From Irpex lacteus (Eukaryota; Basidiomycota; Agaricomycetes; Polyporales; Irpicaceae), in the NCBI GenBank assembly GCA_001986395.2, contig MQVO02000019.1:186001-250000 (forward strand): DNA of 64,000 bases, read 5' to 3'. Below the pieces are notes generated by a model. The model was not told where the DNA came from, searched no databases, and saw only the letters and a program-made list of their open reading frames with translations. Of this stretch, positions 35,233 to 48,429 are shown in pieces; within the stretch, counting starts at the first letter, position 1; every line of letters begins with the position of its first letter. The position numbers and the translations under genes were made by a program.

Positions 35233-37338
35233 TCAGTCAACTTGGCCATCCCAAATGCATTCCCTGAAGATGTTCGGCCACCATTGAGTCTCTCCGCCAC
35301 CCTGAGTCGTATCTAGAATGTTTACGCCTGCGCCACCGTCGTCGCGGCAGATGTCTCCCGCCTCCTCGACCTCCAGGATCATGTCTTGAGCTAGGCCTAT
35401 GGGAAGCTGTTCTTCGTAAGCTACTTCAACCGTTGTCCTAGTTCCGACTTCAAACAAATGCTAGTCAACATCTGACCGGAGACAAAGACCCATGAGCCAC
35501 TTACCCATGGTCAGAAGGCTAACCAGACGCGAGGAAAATGCCGCTCTAGTGAATGATGGAGTGTGCAGGACAGACAAGCCCGACGGGAACGTCCGCGCGT
35601 GAATTGGCGGTGCCGTATAGTTCGGAAGGTGAGGAAGAACTTGTAGAAACGTCGACGGTGGTATCAACGCTAAACATAACCATCCAATGAGCATCATGAC
35701 CATACTATTTGACGAAGAACACTGACCAACCCCCCGCGCGCGGTTCCACCCACCCCATATCTCGTCCATACCGACCACGCCGCGTTTCTTCATCAAGCCT
35801 CCATCGTCAGAGCCTCCCCCTCTACCGCCGTGTCCCTGAAGAACACCCGCTAGTTCTCGTGCGAGCTCTTCGAACCATTTCCGCTCGTCTTTGATCATGT
35901 CTTGAGTTACCGGGGCGTTTTCCATTTTCAAACCGAGTTGGGCAAGTGATGATCGGATGAAGGTCGCCTCCTCCGGCTCGACTATCTCTGGGGTGGAACC
36001 ACCGTTCGAGGCGATGGAGGCGGCTGCAGCGGTCGTGGCGCTGAGCCTCTCATTGAGGTCTTCGGCGACACGCACCATTTCTCTGGCTTTCACCATTAAC
36101 GCTTCTAGGTCTTGTAGAGCATCTTCAAGGTTTGATTGTGATGTCGTGGCTTTGGTAGTCACATCATAGAGAATGCTATCTGCAATGAAAAAAAAGTTTT
36201 GTCAATCGGTCTCTTGATGGAAAAGGTGCTGTTCCTACTGATCCCGGACCGATTATTCCCTGAGACCGAGCTATCATTCTTGGGTGGCTTGATAGTCGCT
36301 CTGGTGAGCTGCGTTGCATTCTGGATCAACGTACGGAATTCATTCAGGATGTGAAAATACCAACCTCCCATGCTTTCCCGAGCAAGCTGCGTCGGAGCAC
36401 AGCATAAAACGGCTTGTCCCCGCCTTTCCTGAAGCTAATCTTCATCATCCGCGGACCGCTACCTCCTTCATCGAAGGCATCATCGTCCTCGTCATCCGAG
36501 GGTGGGCGAGACGATGGGGCGCTTTTAGCTGGTGGATGCCGAGAAGGACGCTTCGGAAGTTCTGTTCCACAGATCTCGCAGTTTGGTAAAGAAGGATGGT
36601 TCAGAAAGGTACATGCTGGACAAGAAACTTCGTTTGTTGTGCCTAGATCTGACCGCGATACCGGTTCTGACGATGCGAGGGAGCTGAGGTGGTCAGACGA
36701 CGAGGGCAGAGATGAGGAGAGAGAGATGTTGTTCAGCTGTCTTGGTAAGGTGGATGACGATGCATCATTTGTGCTTGCCGAGCGAGGTACGCCGCATAGA
36801 GTACAGACTTCGGATGCCGCAGGAACGAGCCCGGAAGTGTTGCGGTGGCTGCATACTTCGCATTCCCATGTCTCGAACGCGTCTTCCGTATCGGAACGCC
36901 TTGTCGCAAGACCGTGAGTATTCGATTTGCCTTGTCGTGAGGCTACAGCGTTCAGATACAACGTGATCTTGGCAGAGCTACGGAGAAGTCCAGCGTAGTA
37001 GTCTGTGCGGTTTATGTGGCTGAGATCCAGCGCGAAGGACCGCGAGGATGGATGTGCGTTGTCTATGTAGAAGAGACGATGGGTAGTCGCATACACGGCA
37101 CCGGCCTGGTGCTGCGGAGCCTTCTGATTCCTGCCAAATAATCAACGTCGTGAGTATCTTTGAGAATGAGACCTGCATCCGAACCACAGCAGTTCTGTGC
37201 CGGATTATTGCTGTAAACCCACCCTTCGTAGATCCCAACCCAGTCCTGGGACGCCAGGATCTCTTCATCGGGATATAACAGCGCAGGAACTGGAATTGTA
37301 CCATCAACCGCTTTGGTATATCGTTTCAGGGTACCCAT
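35233..37338 (-). CDS. VPS36: ESCRT-II subunit Vps36
   Basis: A several-exon gene. Exon 1 reads MGTLKRYTKAVDGTIPVPAL to SQDWVGIYEG and joins to NQKAPQHQAGAVYATTHRLF, giving the PH-like GLUE domain that binds phosphoinositide and ubiquitin. Two RanBP2-type (NZF) zinc fingers follow inside it: WECEVCSHRNTSGLVPAASE with CTLCG, and CPACTFLNHPSLPNCEICG. Then come KISFRKGGDKPFYAVLRRSL, the helical NLEDALQDLEALMVKAREMV region and the winged-helix EAP30 part, ending VGTRTTVEVAYEEQLPIGLA to WWPNIFRECIWDGQVD. Vps36 joins Vps22 and Vps25 on endosomes to sort ubiquitinated cargo into multivesicular bodies. All expected parts are present. The intron after KAWE and the one after NNRSGI were placed from family continuity. 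Confidence 0.93.
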
Positions 37339-39137
37339 CTTCTTGGAAGGTTGGAAGGATTGTAAATATGAGAAGAAGATATTCTACACTGTCTAGAATG
37401 CTGTGGCTGGATAGAAATGAAACCTTGGCAGAACCGTTAGCCTTGATACTTACGTAGAGGTAGCAGTAATTGATACAATTGAGTATACGTACCTCCAAGG
37501 TGATAACACCGTTCAATTATAGGTGGGTCTCGAGCCTGTCTCTGTTTTCAGATGGTGATAGAGATTCGGGAGCAGTCAGTGGGAATCATGAGTAAGCCAC
37601 CTAATGTAACATAGAACCCACCTTCGGAGGAGTTGTGGACCCTTATGTGGCTTAACTGTGCATCCACGCCTCCCGGTTCATTGCCTTGATGCTAACGGTG
37701 CTTGGCGTTCATGTTCAGACACGGATGTGGTTATCGGACGCTCATGGCCATTCTGCGCCACAAACTCGTCGATTGCTATATATGGATATATTGGAGTAGC
37801 GCTGATTAGTTTCAGAGCACTCGCAGGCGAATTCAGAAGAAGAAATAAGTGCAATGTGAGATTTATAGAGAAGTACATAATGAATAACTTGGACTTGTTC
37901 TCAATCCACTCACTCACAAATTTAAAGCTGCAGGGTAAGTACTGCGTCGATCACCGCGCGCTCACAAACGGGTCACGCATGACACATAGTCACAAAAGAG
38001 TAAAACGATGTCACGGTGCCGGTTAACTTCCTCAAGCTCCCGCCACTCGCCTTGACTCGGACGAAACGGCTGCTTTGTCCCCAACTACTACTATATTCTC
38101 AGGTTGTAGCTGTCATGTTCATATGCATGCGGCCCACCACAAATCATAGTGTCAAGCTTACGTGGGGAATGGAGTGAATAGTACTGGCTTTCGTCAGACT
38201 GCTTACAGCCGCTGCCTGAGGTCAGTGGCGAACGTCTTCATCGCTGTATACCATCACTCAGCCCTCTGCTCCAGCTTGCCTACATCAAGCTAGCTGATCA
38301 GTACTGCCAGTGCTCAGCCACAGCAGTACCGCTTGTAGAAGTTCAACTATCATTGTGATGATCTCTGCGCAGTGCCTCTACATCAGTACGTATGCCGTCT
38401 AAGAAACATACGCGGGTCAAATGTTGTCTTAAGTACAGATATAAATGTCAGTGATAGACTCGCACATGGCTGCATCGGGGGCGACTACTGCTGCCGCTTG
38501 TAGAGTTTCCCTCGGCTATAGTGGCCCAGCACTCAGGCTCACGAGCATTGTGAGAACTCTTGACATGTTCCGGTGAGGAGAAGGTGTTCTATGGGAACAA
38601 TAGTCCTTAAATCGTGTTTTGGCCATCCTTGCATCCTTCCTTTCAGATGACTCTAATGGTATGTGTCTAGAGCATCTTCTAAACCGCACCCAATCTTATA
38701 GCCAAGTTGAATGAGATTTCTCATGAAAACATTCTGCGATCGGCGTGGCGTCCGTTATACACATCCCGCACAGCTGGAAGTGCACCGGCTCGCAGTGGTA
38801 CAGCGATCCCCGACGGCTCGGTAACATGGTCCACATTATCCTGGTGCGTCTACAATACTCACAACTCCCACACTAGACTCGTTGTGATTCTCGTATACGA
38901 CCAGCATCTGTAGCTCCATCGATGAATGCGCCTGGCTCCATACCTACCAGGGGCCTACCCAGTCCTGTGGGCTGTGTTTCGCACAATATTAATCCGGTTG
39001 AGCCACTTATAAGTATTGCATCTGCGTCTTTGCGGAGATTCCCTCCGTTTGGACGCAACAGCTACGCTTACCGACCCAGCGTTTCGATGTGTCAAGAGTA
39101 GTAGTACCACCACGTACGATCCTTCCAGAGTCTCATC
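37339..39137. other. Intergenic region, no supported gene
   Basis: 1.8 kb between two divergent genes. The longest frames (about 122 and 79 codons at 37.66-38.03 kb) overlap on opposite strands and show no domain. Confidence 0.4.
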
Positions 39138-41663
39138 ATGAAGTACGTGGTATATTCGATTCCAATCCGCTTGGCAGCTGATGGGCGCAGGTCACGAGGT
39201 TTCACGGTGCCCTTGCTCGCTCTTACCCTACTCAGCCCCTGGTCCTCCCGGCCGAATGCTCAATCGAAACCACGGGTCCTGTTGATTTCGGCTACTCTTG
39301 TTAACTTTACACTCGATGATACGTCTTCACTGATTGCATATTCTCCTGCCGAGCTATGGAGGCCATCTACAACCGCGTGTGACAACTGTCTTGCACCAGA
39401 TGCAGAACTAGCATATGCGGGGACTTGGCACGATGGCACGCATATCATTCCCACAGTTGACGCGGATGACCTTCCCTCAGATGACCATAACGATTCGAAG
39501 CAGGGGAAGCCAAGCAGTACTTCCCATGCACCGACTGCGACACAAACAACCGGCCAAGGGGACGATGACGGTGATGGAGAAGGAGATGGTGATAAGGGTA
39601 AGAATGGCGGGAAAGGACACAACAAACGTCGTATCGCTGGGTCCGCGCGACAACATAAATCCCTAAGAAGAGGCGGCGCCGACGATGAAGACGACCCATT
39701 CTTCAGAGAGAAGGAAGACAGCGATGATGCAGGTTTTGTTGACGAGATTATATCAATGTCGTTTAACTTCACTGGTGCGTCAAGAGCGCTCTTATGCCAC
39801 GGTCTTCCTATAGTCAATTCTCCCGCCTTTCTTCCAAGAGATGCCAATCCTCCGAAGAACAGCGTATCATCCATATCTATTGCGTTCATTGACTCGGATT
39901 GGCTGCACTGCATGCTAACCGGTTATTACCCGTTTGTGCAGGCTCCGCTGTGTATGTCTTTGCTCTCGTGCCCCTATTCGCTGCTCCAGCCAACACCACA
40001 CCAACCTTCGTCAACCTAACTTACACGCTTGATTCTCAACCCATCGGGCAGTTCCTGCACTCCGGCTCCCCGTCCGTACAACCCGACTCGACATCGTATC
40101 TCTCTTCCGTTCCAGTCTTTCAAAAGACTGGTTTGGCCGAAGGACCTCACACTTTAAACGTCACTGTCGGGCCAGATTCCGTGTTCCTGCTCGATTACGT
40201 TGTATTCAGCAAGAGTACCCAATTCGGCATAAGCGGCGGCAGCTCGAACGAGCCTACCTCTACCAATGTGGCGGGTAGCGCTTCGGGATCTCAGACAACC
40301 ACATCCGTGGGTGCAGCGTCTGCGACTGGAGCTTTGAATACGTGCGTGTAAAGTCCGCTTATACTTCGGGATCAATTGTTCTATTAGCTGACTTACCTTA
40401 TCTCCCATTCGTTCGTGCCTCTACTTTGGTCCATCTTCCTTCTGCGTGCGATGTTCACTTGACTAAACGTGATTCGCTCCTTAATATCCGGCGGCCATTG
40501 GTGTCGGTTCCCCTTTCACCCCACCACTTCCGCCCTCCTCCATCCTGACTGTGATCTCACATCCTCTTGCACCTGCCCATCACGGCTCACCGTCAACGAC
40601 TAACGACTCATTCCTCCTCCACTCATTCATCGTCATGTACGTTGAACTGTTGCCCAGAGCGACGGATACTGCCTCTCCCTCATCGAAATCACACAATGTC
40701 GCAACATTCGCAGGAGCTGTAGGAGGATCGATTGGGCTTCTCTCATTACTTGCGTTGTCGCTGGCATTCTCGCTATACCGCCGTCGACTAAAGGCGCGAC
40801 GACGGGATCGTACGTATCGTCACAGTCGGGGTGGAGAGGCGCCGTCAGTGAGTTCCTTCCACACGGACGCGTCAGAAGACGGTCCTCCGATGCAAGGTCC
40901 AGCTCCATTTGTGCCTCGGTACTTCCCTGGGACAGTCATTAATACCGCTCCTCCCCCGTACTCACCTGCACCTCCATCGAGCGAGTTAACCACCGCTCTA
41001 CTCACCTCCGAGCCCGAAGCACCATTACCGTCGATATCATGGTCTTCCAGAAGATCAGGGGGTGCCAGTGGAGATTCGGATTCTGCTTCGTATGCGGACA
41101 GACCTCCCCCAACGCCGCCTCTTAACCCTTTGGCCGGAGCCGCAGAAGTAGAAGACAACTATTTCGCACCTCCGCCCTCATTTCAGATCGCCATTGCTTC
41201 GCCCATACCTGCGATATTAGCAGGGCTGAGTGGAACCACGACGTCGGAATCATCAGCTCCCGCAGTAAGACCGCCCACACCGTCGCCCCCGTCCCCTGTG
41301 ATCCCGCTTCTTGCACCCCCACCATCCGCACGACCTGTCTCCGCCACAATCACACCTGTGCAGACGCCTGATGCTGGACCGTCCAGTAGCCGGACATCCT
41401 TGGCGTTGGCTGTGCCGTTAGAACCTACGGTGTCCCCACGCGCGTCCTCACAGTCACTGCGCATTCAAGCTTCAGAAGACAACGCGAGTGAGCCGAGTGA
41501 TTCGGAATTACGCCCATCGCGCCATTCATATCCGTCCCTTCGCTCGGATTCTGTTGCTACATCGTCACCAGTTGTAACGACTTCGCGACCCACGACTGCA
41601 CGGGAAGTTGGGAGGATACTGGTTTCGAGGGACGACGGTGGAGGGAATATTAGCAGCCGCTAA
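39138..41663 (+). CDS. Secreted/single-pass membrane protein, 680 aa
   Basis: Three exons (39138-39774, 39942-40341, 40658-41663) join in frame. A hydrophobic N-terminus (FTVPLLALTLLSP) looks like a signal peptide. An extracellular part follows with a basic/acidic low-complexity insert (about residues 115-195), then a beta-rich region FNFTGSAVYVFALVPLF ... NLTYTLDSQPIGQFLHS ... LNVTVGPDSVFLLDYVVFS with N-glycosylation sequons. A Ser/Thr-rich stalk leads to one membrane helix, VATFAGAVGGSIGLLSLLAL, and a basic stop-transfer stretch YRRRLKARRRDR. The cytosolic tail is about 270 residues, Pro/Ser-rich. This layout is common in agaricomycetes; the extracellular domain has a concanavalin-like look but no known activity. 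I infer a plasma-membrane cell-wall sensor or anchor. The second intron is long for this genome (316 nt). Confidence 0.75.
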
Positions 41664-44207
41664 GGTGTAAATTATCATATTGTATTGTTGTAATGGTGAG
41701 TACCCTGTCCGTCTTCTCGCTTTCCCCCCTTTCTACTAGTGAGCTTTGCTCACATTTCATTGTACATCCTCTTTCTTCCTGCTCTCACTTGGACGGTGGC
41801 TCTGCCTACACGTTGGTCGACAGTACGAGCACGGTATTCCCATGGGGAGCTATTTTGACCGGTCCCGGGGGACTTCTTTCCCACACCGCTTGTGCCCCTG
41901 ACCACGGTACTGGCGTGTGATGATACCCATCGTATATAGCTCCAACCTCACGATCTGACGTCTGCCATCCGTGCATTGGAACCTTGTTCAAATTTCACTG
42001 TCCATGCCGCAGTGTATTTGGGTTTTAGCTCTCACACAGGCCCCGGTACGAAACCTTGCTGACGACGCGCTTTTTTGCTTTGCTCATAGATCCCTGTACG
42101 AAGTGAACTTGCCTTCCGTTTAAAACCCTGTTTGATGCACGCGTCGGCGGAATGTAAAGGACTACATACCACATTTTTGTTCTCCTTCATGGGTGTACTA
42201 TGTCATAGAGCGTCGGAGCATCAACGCATCCTCTCATCCCAAGATCTGTCCACACTGCTCACATCGTCCTGTTCTCTACCCCACACTTGTCACTCTGTCG
42301 CACGCACGAACGCACCTCGTTCCCAGGACACTACCTGGAATGATCTCTCATGCAAGAAAACCATGCTTCTCACCCACCCATCCGTCTTATGCGTGTTGTA
42401 TGTGTGGGAAGCCGTGCCTGAAGACGTGACCTGTCCTCGACGCAGTGTGCCTGTTGTTCAGTTGTTTCTGTGAGAGTCTATCATCCTCTTTGCTGCGCGG
42501 AAAGACATGTAGAAGGAGGCCCGTGACCTCTGGCCACACTTTCTAACGCATGCGTGCCTGAATCCGAGTCGGCACCACACGAATTACAACGTCGATTATG
42601 GATGGAGACTGACGATCCAGGGAACAATGAATGCGGGTTGAACGTTAAGCTGCGAAGGATGGGTCGGGGGATCCAGAGTGCCGTTTTGAGTAATCGCACA
42701 GTTGATACATCTAGCACAACGCGTATGCAGTACGTACAAAGCGAGCGCAAGACGGGTTCCAACGCAAAGGTATCCCCTATGACGGCGCAGCGTGTATGTT
42801 CAGTATACTGCAATAGAGTCGTTGACGTCGGTGAGTGCGGAAATGATTGCCATGCTCGCGAATTTCTGATAAGCCCCACCGGCGGCTTGCATCGTACTCG
42901 GTGAACACGACCAGCGGAAAGGTACGTCCTCGTGTTGTTGGCGAGCGAGGTATATCGGAGCGACCAGCCTCGGTGTCGGTGACTATGACGGTCCAGTGGG
43001 TCTTCGAATAGATTCAATGACCAGAGACTTATGCCTAGCCTATACCGTGTTTGACGTAGGCTCGTCAATCATGCACTCCACAGCCCACTGTCGGGGTATG
43101 GTGGTATGCAAACTCCGAGCTCGTGTGTATCGCATCCCGTAAGAGCGGGATGGGATCACTTCCCAACACAGTGGTCGTGGCCATGATTGCCAAAATCAGA
43201 CCAAAACGACAGTACGGATGGATCATGTGTGTGGCTGGACAACCAGGTCAATGGAAGACGTCGAGACAAGACCTGTGGATGAGAGGTAGGCGCATGAACG
43301 CTTTCGGATGTGCTCACAGAAAGAACGGGAAGGATGAGACTGAGAGAGTGAGAAGCGTAGTTGGAGTGACCCTCAAAACTAGCAGAGTTCTGTCGGCATG
43401 ACCCGCCCCTTGGGCTCGTAAGATGTTGGTGTGGCCGACCGGTACGTATACGTATAATTGGTGTGTTTGTTTGATCAGTATATAGATGGAAGGAATATTG
43501 ACGTGTGAGGAACGAGTGGTTTTGTGGGAAGGACGTAAATGAACGTGGCCCTATCTTCGCGATGTCGGATGTGGTGATCTCGCTGGAAAGGTGGACAGTC
43601 CCGGCCGGTAGCCACCGATGAGGGGTGCTGAATACGCCGTATCAGGTGGAGGATGAGTGGACTGTTGCCAGTGAGGTCTTGCTGCGTGATGTTCGAAGCT
43701 GCTTCGTTTTCCCTAGCTGTGTGGTCAGGCCTTGCTATGACACCTAAGGCGACCAATCAGCCAACCAGGAACTAAGGCCACAGCTGCGATATACACAGCA
43801 TACGTAAGTACATCTATCCGAGTTGTTCTGTCCAGCGACTGTATGTGATCAGCCTCAACTAGAAACGTCGTATTGACATGAGCATTCACCATTCAGCACA
43901 ATGAACATAATTCCGTAACATCTTCTTGGCATACGACGCTTGACGTACAGGCTTGAAGATCATTGATAGCACGCCATTCATAGGGAAGAGTCATAGAAAG
44001 GTAACCCACGGTTGATCCAATATACACCAGGAATACAACGAAGATTAAGCGCAGTGTTCAAACGCACGTGGTATACTGTGTGATAATCGAGAGATAGAGA
44101 GCTGTAAGTAAATAGTAGAGACACGATGACATATGCTATAGGAAACGAAGTTAGAGGACTGGCGCTGAGGTAGATAGATTGGTACGCACATCCAGCAGAA
44201 TAGATAC
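41664..44207. other. Intergenic region, no supported gene
   Basis: A 195-codon frame on the minus strand (42481-43068) and a 92-codon frame on the plus strand (43123-43401) have no domain or coding bias. A short minus-strand frame at 43725-43892 encodes 55 residues with one hydrophobic stretch (LTYAVYIAAVALVPGWLIG); it could be a small membrane peptide or chance. The part just before 44207 is the 3' flank of the next gene. Confidence 0.4.
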
Positions 44208-44907
44208 TCAAAGGGACCCAATAATGTCCCCTGGGATGTCCGTAGGAGCAGCATACTCTACAGCGCCGATCCCAATGGCACCGCCAGTCGATCCTGACGG
44301 AGCTGGTGTGTCCCCTCCAGCACCTCCAACCGCACCTGCCGACTGCGACGGTGCCGCAGACGATGAGGCCGACGCACCACCGACGTTTCCACCGTCCGGT
44401 GCACCACCAGCACCCCCTGAATCCGGCGCCCCTCCTGCTGAGCCAGACTCAGAGCTCGACGCAGAGTCATTCGAGTTGTTGTTCTTGTGGCGTCCAACGG
44501 TCCCTCCCACAGCGCCTCCCACAACAGCAGCCACAACCACTACACCAATTATTACAAAGATTATGGCCCACTTCTTCGTCCTATACCATGGTGTCGTTGA
44601 CCGCGCACCGCTGTACGGTGAATCTGTTCTCTCCTTGGTCGAGGCCGAGAGCCCCGCCTCTGCCTCGTGGTCGCGTAGTGAGGGCGGGCGCGGTGCGTCG
44701 GTCGTCTCGTTCTGTGCAGCGGTTCCGCCTTCCGAGTCTTGCAGCAGGTCGATATTGTAACTTGCCTAAATACCGCCGTGGTTTCCGTGAGTTTTCCCCA
44801 CCCACTAACAATGCAGTCCAGGTGGAGACGAGCGCACAACATACCTGCTTCTGCTCTCGTGTTGCGGCGGGCGCGGCGGCGAGGAGGTGTTCGTCGTAGC
44901 CCGACAT
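44208..44907 (-). CDS. Single-pass membrane protein with Gly/Ser/Ala-rich C-terminus, 206 aa
   Basis: Two exons (44907-44845, 44765-44208) join in frame. The N-terminus reads MSGYDEHLLAAAPAATREQK, then ASYNIDLLQDSEGG. The helix is PWYRTKKWAIIFVIIGVVVV followed by AAVVGGAVGGTVG. After it come HKNNNSNDSASSSES and repeated Gly-Ala-Ser-Pro-rich sequence to the stop. The basic residues before the helix predict a type II protein with a short cytosolic N-terminus. In other basidiomycetes I recall the same N-terminus and helix preceding an enzyme domain such as a glucanase; here the protein ends after the linker, so it is either a short family member or a truncated one. No stop-codon damage is visible. 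Confidence 0.7.
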
Positions 44908-45428
44908 GGTGGTGGTGGATGAGAGAGAGATAGAGCGGGCTGCCCGTCGAGGGCGGGGGATTAGATTGGCATTGTTGTTCCTGACATTTGTGAGCGTTTA
45001 CCTGTGCTCGACAGCGAGGCGCTGCATGTCCCATCAGCAATTAGCGAGACGGGTTATGCCTTTTCGGGATGCCCAGACCTCCTTCCTCCGCTTCATTGTC
45101 ATTTAGGATTGCTCATTGTCATCTATAGTTTACAGCGGAATAAAGATGGCATGGTCTCGTTGCTGTAAAACGTGTATATTGTCTTTTATTCGTCACAAAT
45201 GTCTCGTGATCTGCGGTGGCGGTTCACGCGTCTTACGCCGTTTAAATGCTGACAACCTCCTGTCACCCATTGACAAATCGGCCCAAAGGGAACTATGCTG
45301 TGCTGGGTATTAATGGTCAACTGAAGAGGAATATGTTGCACGAGCCTGGAAGCGCAAGTAACAGCACAGTTTATAAAGTTCGCATGCAATGCATCGAGAG
45401 GAGGATCGTCAATTCGAAATCAAGGGTA
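44908..45428. other. Intergenic region
   Basis: This is the promoter of the 206-aa membrane protein and the 3' flank of DUF6533 copy C. I see no gene here. Confidence 0.4.
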
Positions 45429-46953
45429 TTACATACTATGGCCTGAGTCGGTGGGAGGGTACAGTGGTACTAGCGGTTCTGCTAGATTCCCGACGATCAT
45501 CTCGCGCGTGGGGCTGCACCATCTTCTCAGATCTTCAGTGGGAGGTGGATGGTCACGGTGGCGTGGTAGAGATGATGTCTCTCCAAGTCGTAGCATGAAT
45601 CTAGAGACCAGAACGGAGGAGAACCTGGCGTTGTAATGAGAATTAGTGGGTTACAGTCCCTCATATCAGTCGTAGAAGGCACGCTGAGCACTCACGCGTA
45701 CATTACACCTGCGTTCAATGGCTGGTTCTAGATATAACGGAAACTCGATAACCGTTATGTGTCAATTGAGGTAAAGTGATGCTTACTACGATGTGGGTAA
45801 CGATGATTTGGGGTATATTGAGTAACGACAGCAAACTAGATGAACATAGTCAGTGTATGGGTATGAAAAGGTGCGATAGCAGAATCACACGAAGTACAGA
45901 ATTCCTGTCGCCAAGGTATTAGATACGGGTTCCATCTAACATGAGAGCACATACGTACCGTGATTTACAAAGAAGGCGTAAAGCGTTCCTATCTCGTGTG
46001 ATCCATGAGACTTCCTTAACGCGACCAAAGATAGTGACAACACGAGGATGTCGAACAGTATGAAGCACAAGGGGACCAGTGCACTGACTAAGTGCGTATG
46101 TTAGCAATAAAAGAATGGCAGTTCGGCGACTTACTCCTAAAATCATTGTGAGTACCATGTCAGAGATATCCTCGAGATGACGTACTTTATGCCCAACGAC
46201 GTGGGAACATCCTTCAATAGCATGGTACACTGATCGGGCGTAAGTCCTGCGTACTTTTGTCGTTGCTGTTCCACGTACCAAATTGAGACTGAAACCCGGG
46301 ATGTACGCCATTATTACAATGCCAAATATCACTCGATTACAACCCCAGAGGGCGTAAGTTCGCAAGGCGAAGAAAGCTGCAGATAGTGCTTCAGCAAGAG
46401 TGCTTCCTTGAGGACCAATCTCTGATTTACTCACACACCAACGTGAGGCTCAGAAGAGTCCCGAATACAATTTGAAAGCCATAGCTGTATAATAATAAGT
46501 TCAATTCAAGAGCAACTCAAGAGCAGCTGAGCAGTACGTACTCCTATAACAGCATTAGTCGCCGCAGAACGAATCCCTCAACAAACTCACCTCTCGCGTA
46601 TCGTTGGGGCATACCAAGGCGATACTGAGCGCTATACAAAGGTATCGGTTGAGCAGGAAGATCAACGAGGGGAACCTAAATGGTTTTTGCCAGATGTTCT
46701 GAATTTCCAGGGAAAGAGTGAGGAAATAGTCATAAAACACGACGACTTGGATTAAGATCAATGAACGTGGTGCCGGGGCTCAGTGGGGGGAGTGACACGT
46801 ACCCGCCATCGCAGTGCATATATAGTCTTCCAGCGTCCTGTAAGGTACACAACCAGTGAGCGTCAGAAGTGTGGGTATAGGTATAGATGATACTGGAACG
46901 TACACTCCCTGAGTCACGAAGCGGAGGCGTCCGTCAATGTTTTCCACCGGCAT
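45429..46953 (-). CDS. DUF6533-family multi-pass membrane protein, copy C
   Basis: A many-exon gene. Exon 1 is MPVENIDGRLRFVTQG and joins to TLEDYICTAMA. The next exon gives VVVFYDYFLTLSLEIQNIW and FRFPSLIFLLNRYLCIALSI, the DUF6533 core. Then YGFQIVFGTLLSLTLV, FFALRTYALWGCNRVIFGIV and IMAYIPGFSLNL follow, and the last exon reads SSVLVSRFMLRLGETSSL to REMIVGNLAEPLVPLYPPTD. Exon order, intron positions and many residues match copy B on the other strand 24 kb away and copy D 16 kb downstream. No frame break is apparent in the parts I followed. Function is unknown; an integral membrane protein of about seven helices with a short cytosolic tail is expected. Confidence 0.83.
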
Positions 46954-48429
46954 ACGAGAGAGTCAGCGAGTTGAGTACAAAGTGGGGGAGAACAAATACA
47001 TGGGCTAGTCGTTTACCTCCCAAAGATAATTAACAATCGAATTGCAAGGTGGGAGCACTCGTTCATGATCCAAATCTCAAAAAGATGATATACGCGTAAC
47101 TGTATCCTCTCACGGGAGGAGAAGATTCGGAATTGGATGCACGAAGACACCTCGGAGGTGCTGGAGTTCCCATAATCACTTGGTAACCCTGTCGACACGA
47201 TCTGTGCATCGCGGCCTTGCTCCTTTCTTATGATATACTAACGTCCGAGTAAGCCATAGGCTCAGTCTGGTAGATGTGATGTACGGATACGGTATGAACT
47301 CACCTGTATTCAGCTAGCGTTCCATGCAACGCTTTCTCGTATGTTACTTTGGAATCCATGGTCTATGTGAGCACCGATTGTGAGCACATGTGAGCACCGA
47401 TACCCGAATCTACATGCACGGCTTGGAGGCATTCCAGTTTGGCTTCTTTATGCGATAAACGATGCGTACTGCATACTTTGATAACGGTGTCGTAGCCAGT
47501 GTATATTTGCAAGAAGTTGATGGTGGTAAGTACAAGACTAAAGCTGCCAAGAAACCAACATGGAACACCATTACTTAATATAACGTGTTTACTGGCAGCG
47601 GATCAACCAGGATGACGGACACCTCGGGCAAAAGCTGATCAGCGCACGTCCGAAATCCTCACAAAAGGGATTAATTCACACACCTAATGTGTTGCGGATA
47701 AAGGACCTCATAAGTAGATATTCGTAAAGATCACAGACCATTGATGTGCGAGCGAACATGTAGCCTTCGTTTCGCACGAAAAACGAACGAAAAACCGTCG
47801 AAAAGTGATCCCTTTCATCGAGCATAAAGGAAACCTCCTTGCTACTTGCCAAAATCAGTCACGCCAGATCGCTCCCGATGGCTACTCAGCCGATTGTGTA
47901 CCTTTGTTCACAGCGAACGTTATCACTTTTCGATGGTTTTTCGACGGTCTCATAGCCTTACCTTCGGCTCGGGGGATAATGGCGTGAAAGGATAATAAAA
48001 TTGACCTTTTACTCTAGAGATAAAACCACGTCAAATGGCTTGATTATATGTGTAAATCGATTGGTGTTATGCGCCTTTCTGAAACTCGCTGATCGGCGTT
48101 TGCCTGAGGTGGGATCAGATATGATCGGCAAGCAAGCGCTCCAGAATCGTCATAACTTCTTGCGCGACTGCTTGAAACTGCCTGTCATGCTCGTGTCTCG
48201 AGGAAGCTACGTTTGAGTAAAAGGTACGTTCCAAACTGGTGTCCTAATTTTATACAAACATTGGAAAATTGTATAGACTTACTAGCTTGCCAATACAGGA
48301 GCACAGATCTTCTCATTCGGTGTTCACCTTCTCTACGTATACTCCCGTAGCCTAAGCTTGGCACTGTCCCAGGTATAGAGATAACTCGTGACTCCTGCCA
48401 AACTCATTGAATATTCCTGCTTCAGTGAA
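46954..48429. other. Intergenic region between copy C and COQ8
   Basis: It holds the promoters of two divergent genes and a repeat at 47625-47957 that recurs at the window's right end. I see no gene here. Confidence 0.45.
47625..47957 (+). repeat. Dispersed repeat, copy 1, with internal fold-back
   Basis: About 333 bp starting CGGGCAAAAGCTGATCAG that recurs in the same orientation at 63657-64000 with scattered substitutions and small indels. The inner part is palindromic: an arm near 47789-47809 (CGAAAAACCGTCGAAAAGTG) is answered by its near-perfect reverse complement near 47922-47943. It lies 672 bp upstream of DUF6533 copy C; the second copy is 689 bp upstream of copy D. It has no coding frame of note and could be a MITE-like element. 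Confidence 0.75.

Noticed and set aside
39260..39913. A 217-codon minus-strand frame
   Set aside because: Antisense to the first exon of the 680-aa membrane protein; serine-rich with no domain.
42481..43068. A 195-codon minus-strand frame as a gene
   Set aside because: No domain, no codon bias, no linked exons. A chance frame of this length is possible; it could be revisited if transcripts appear.
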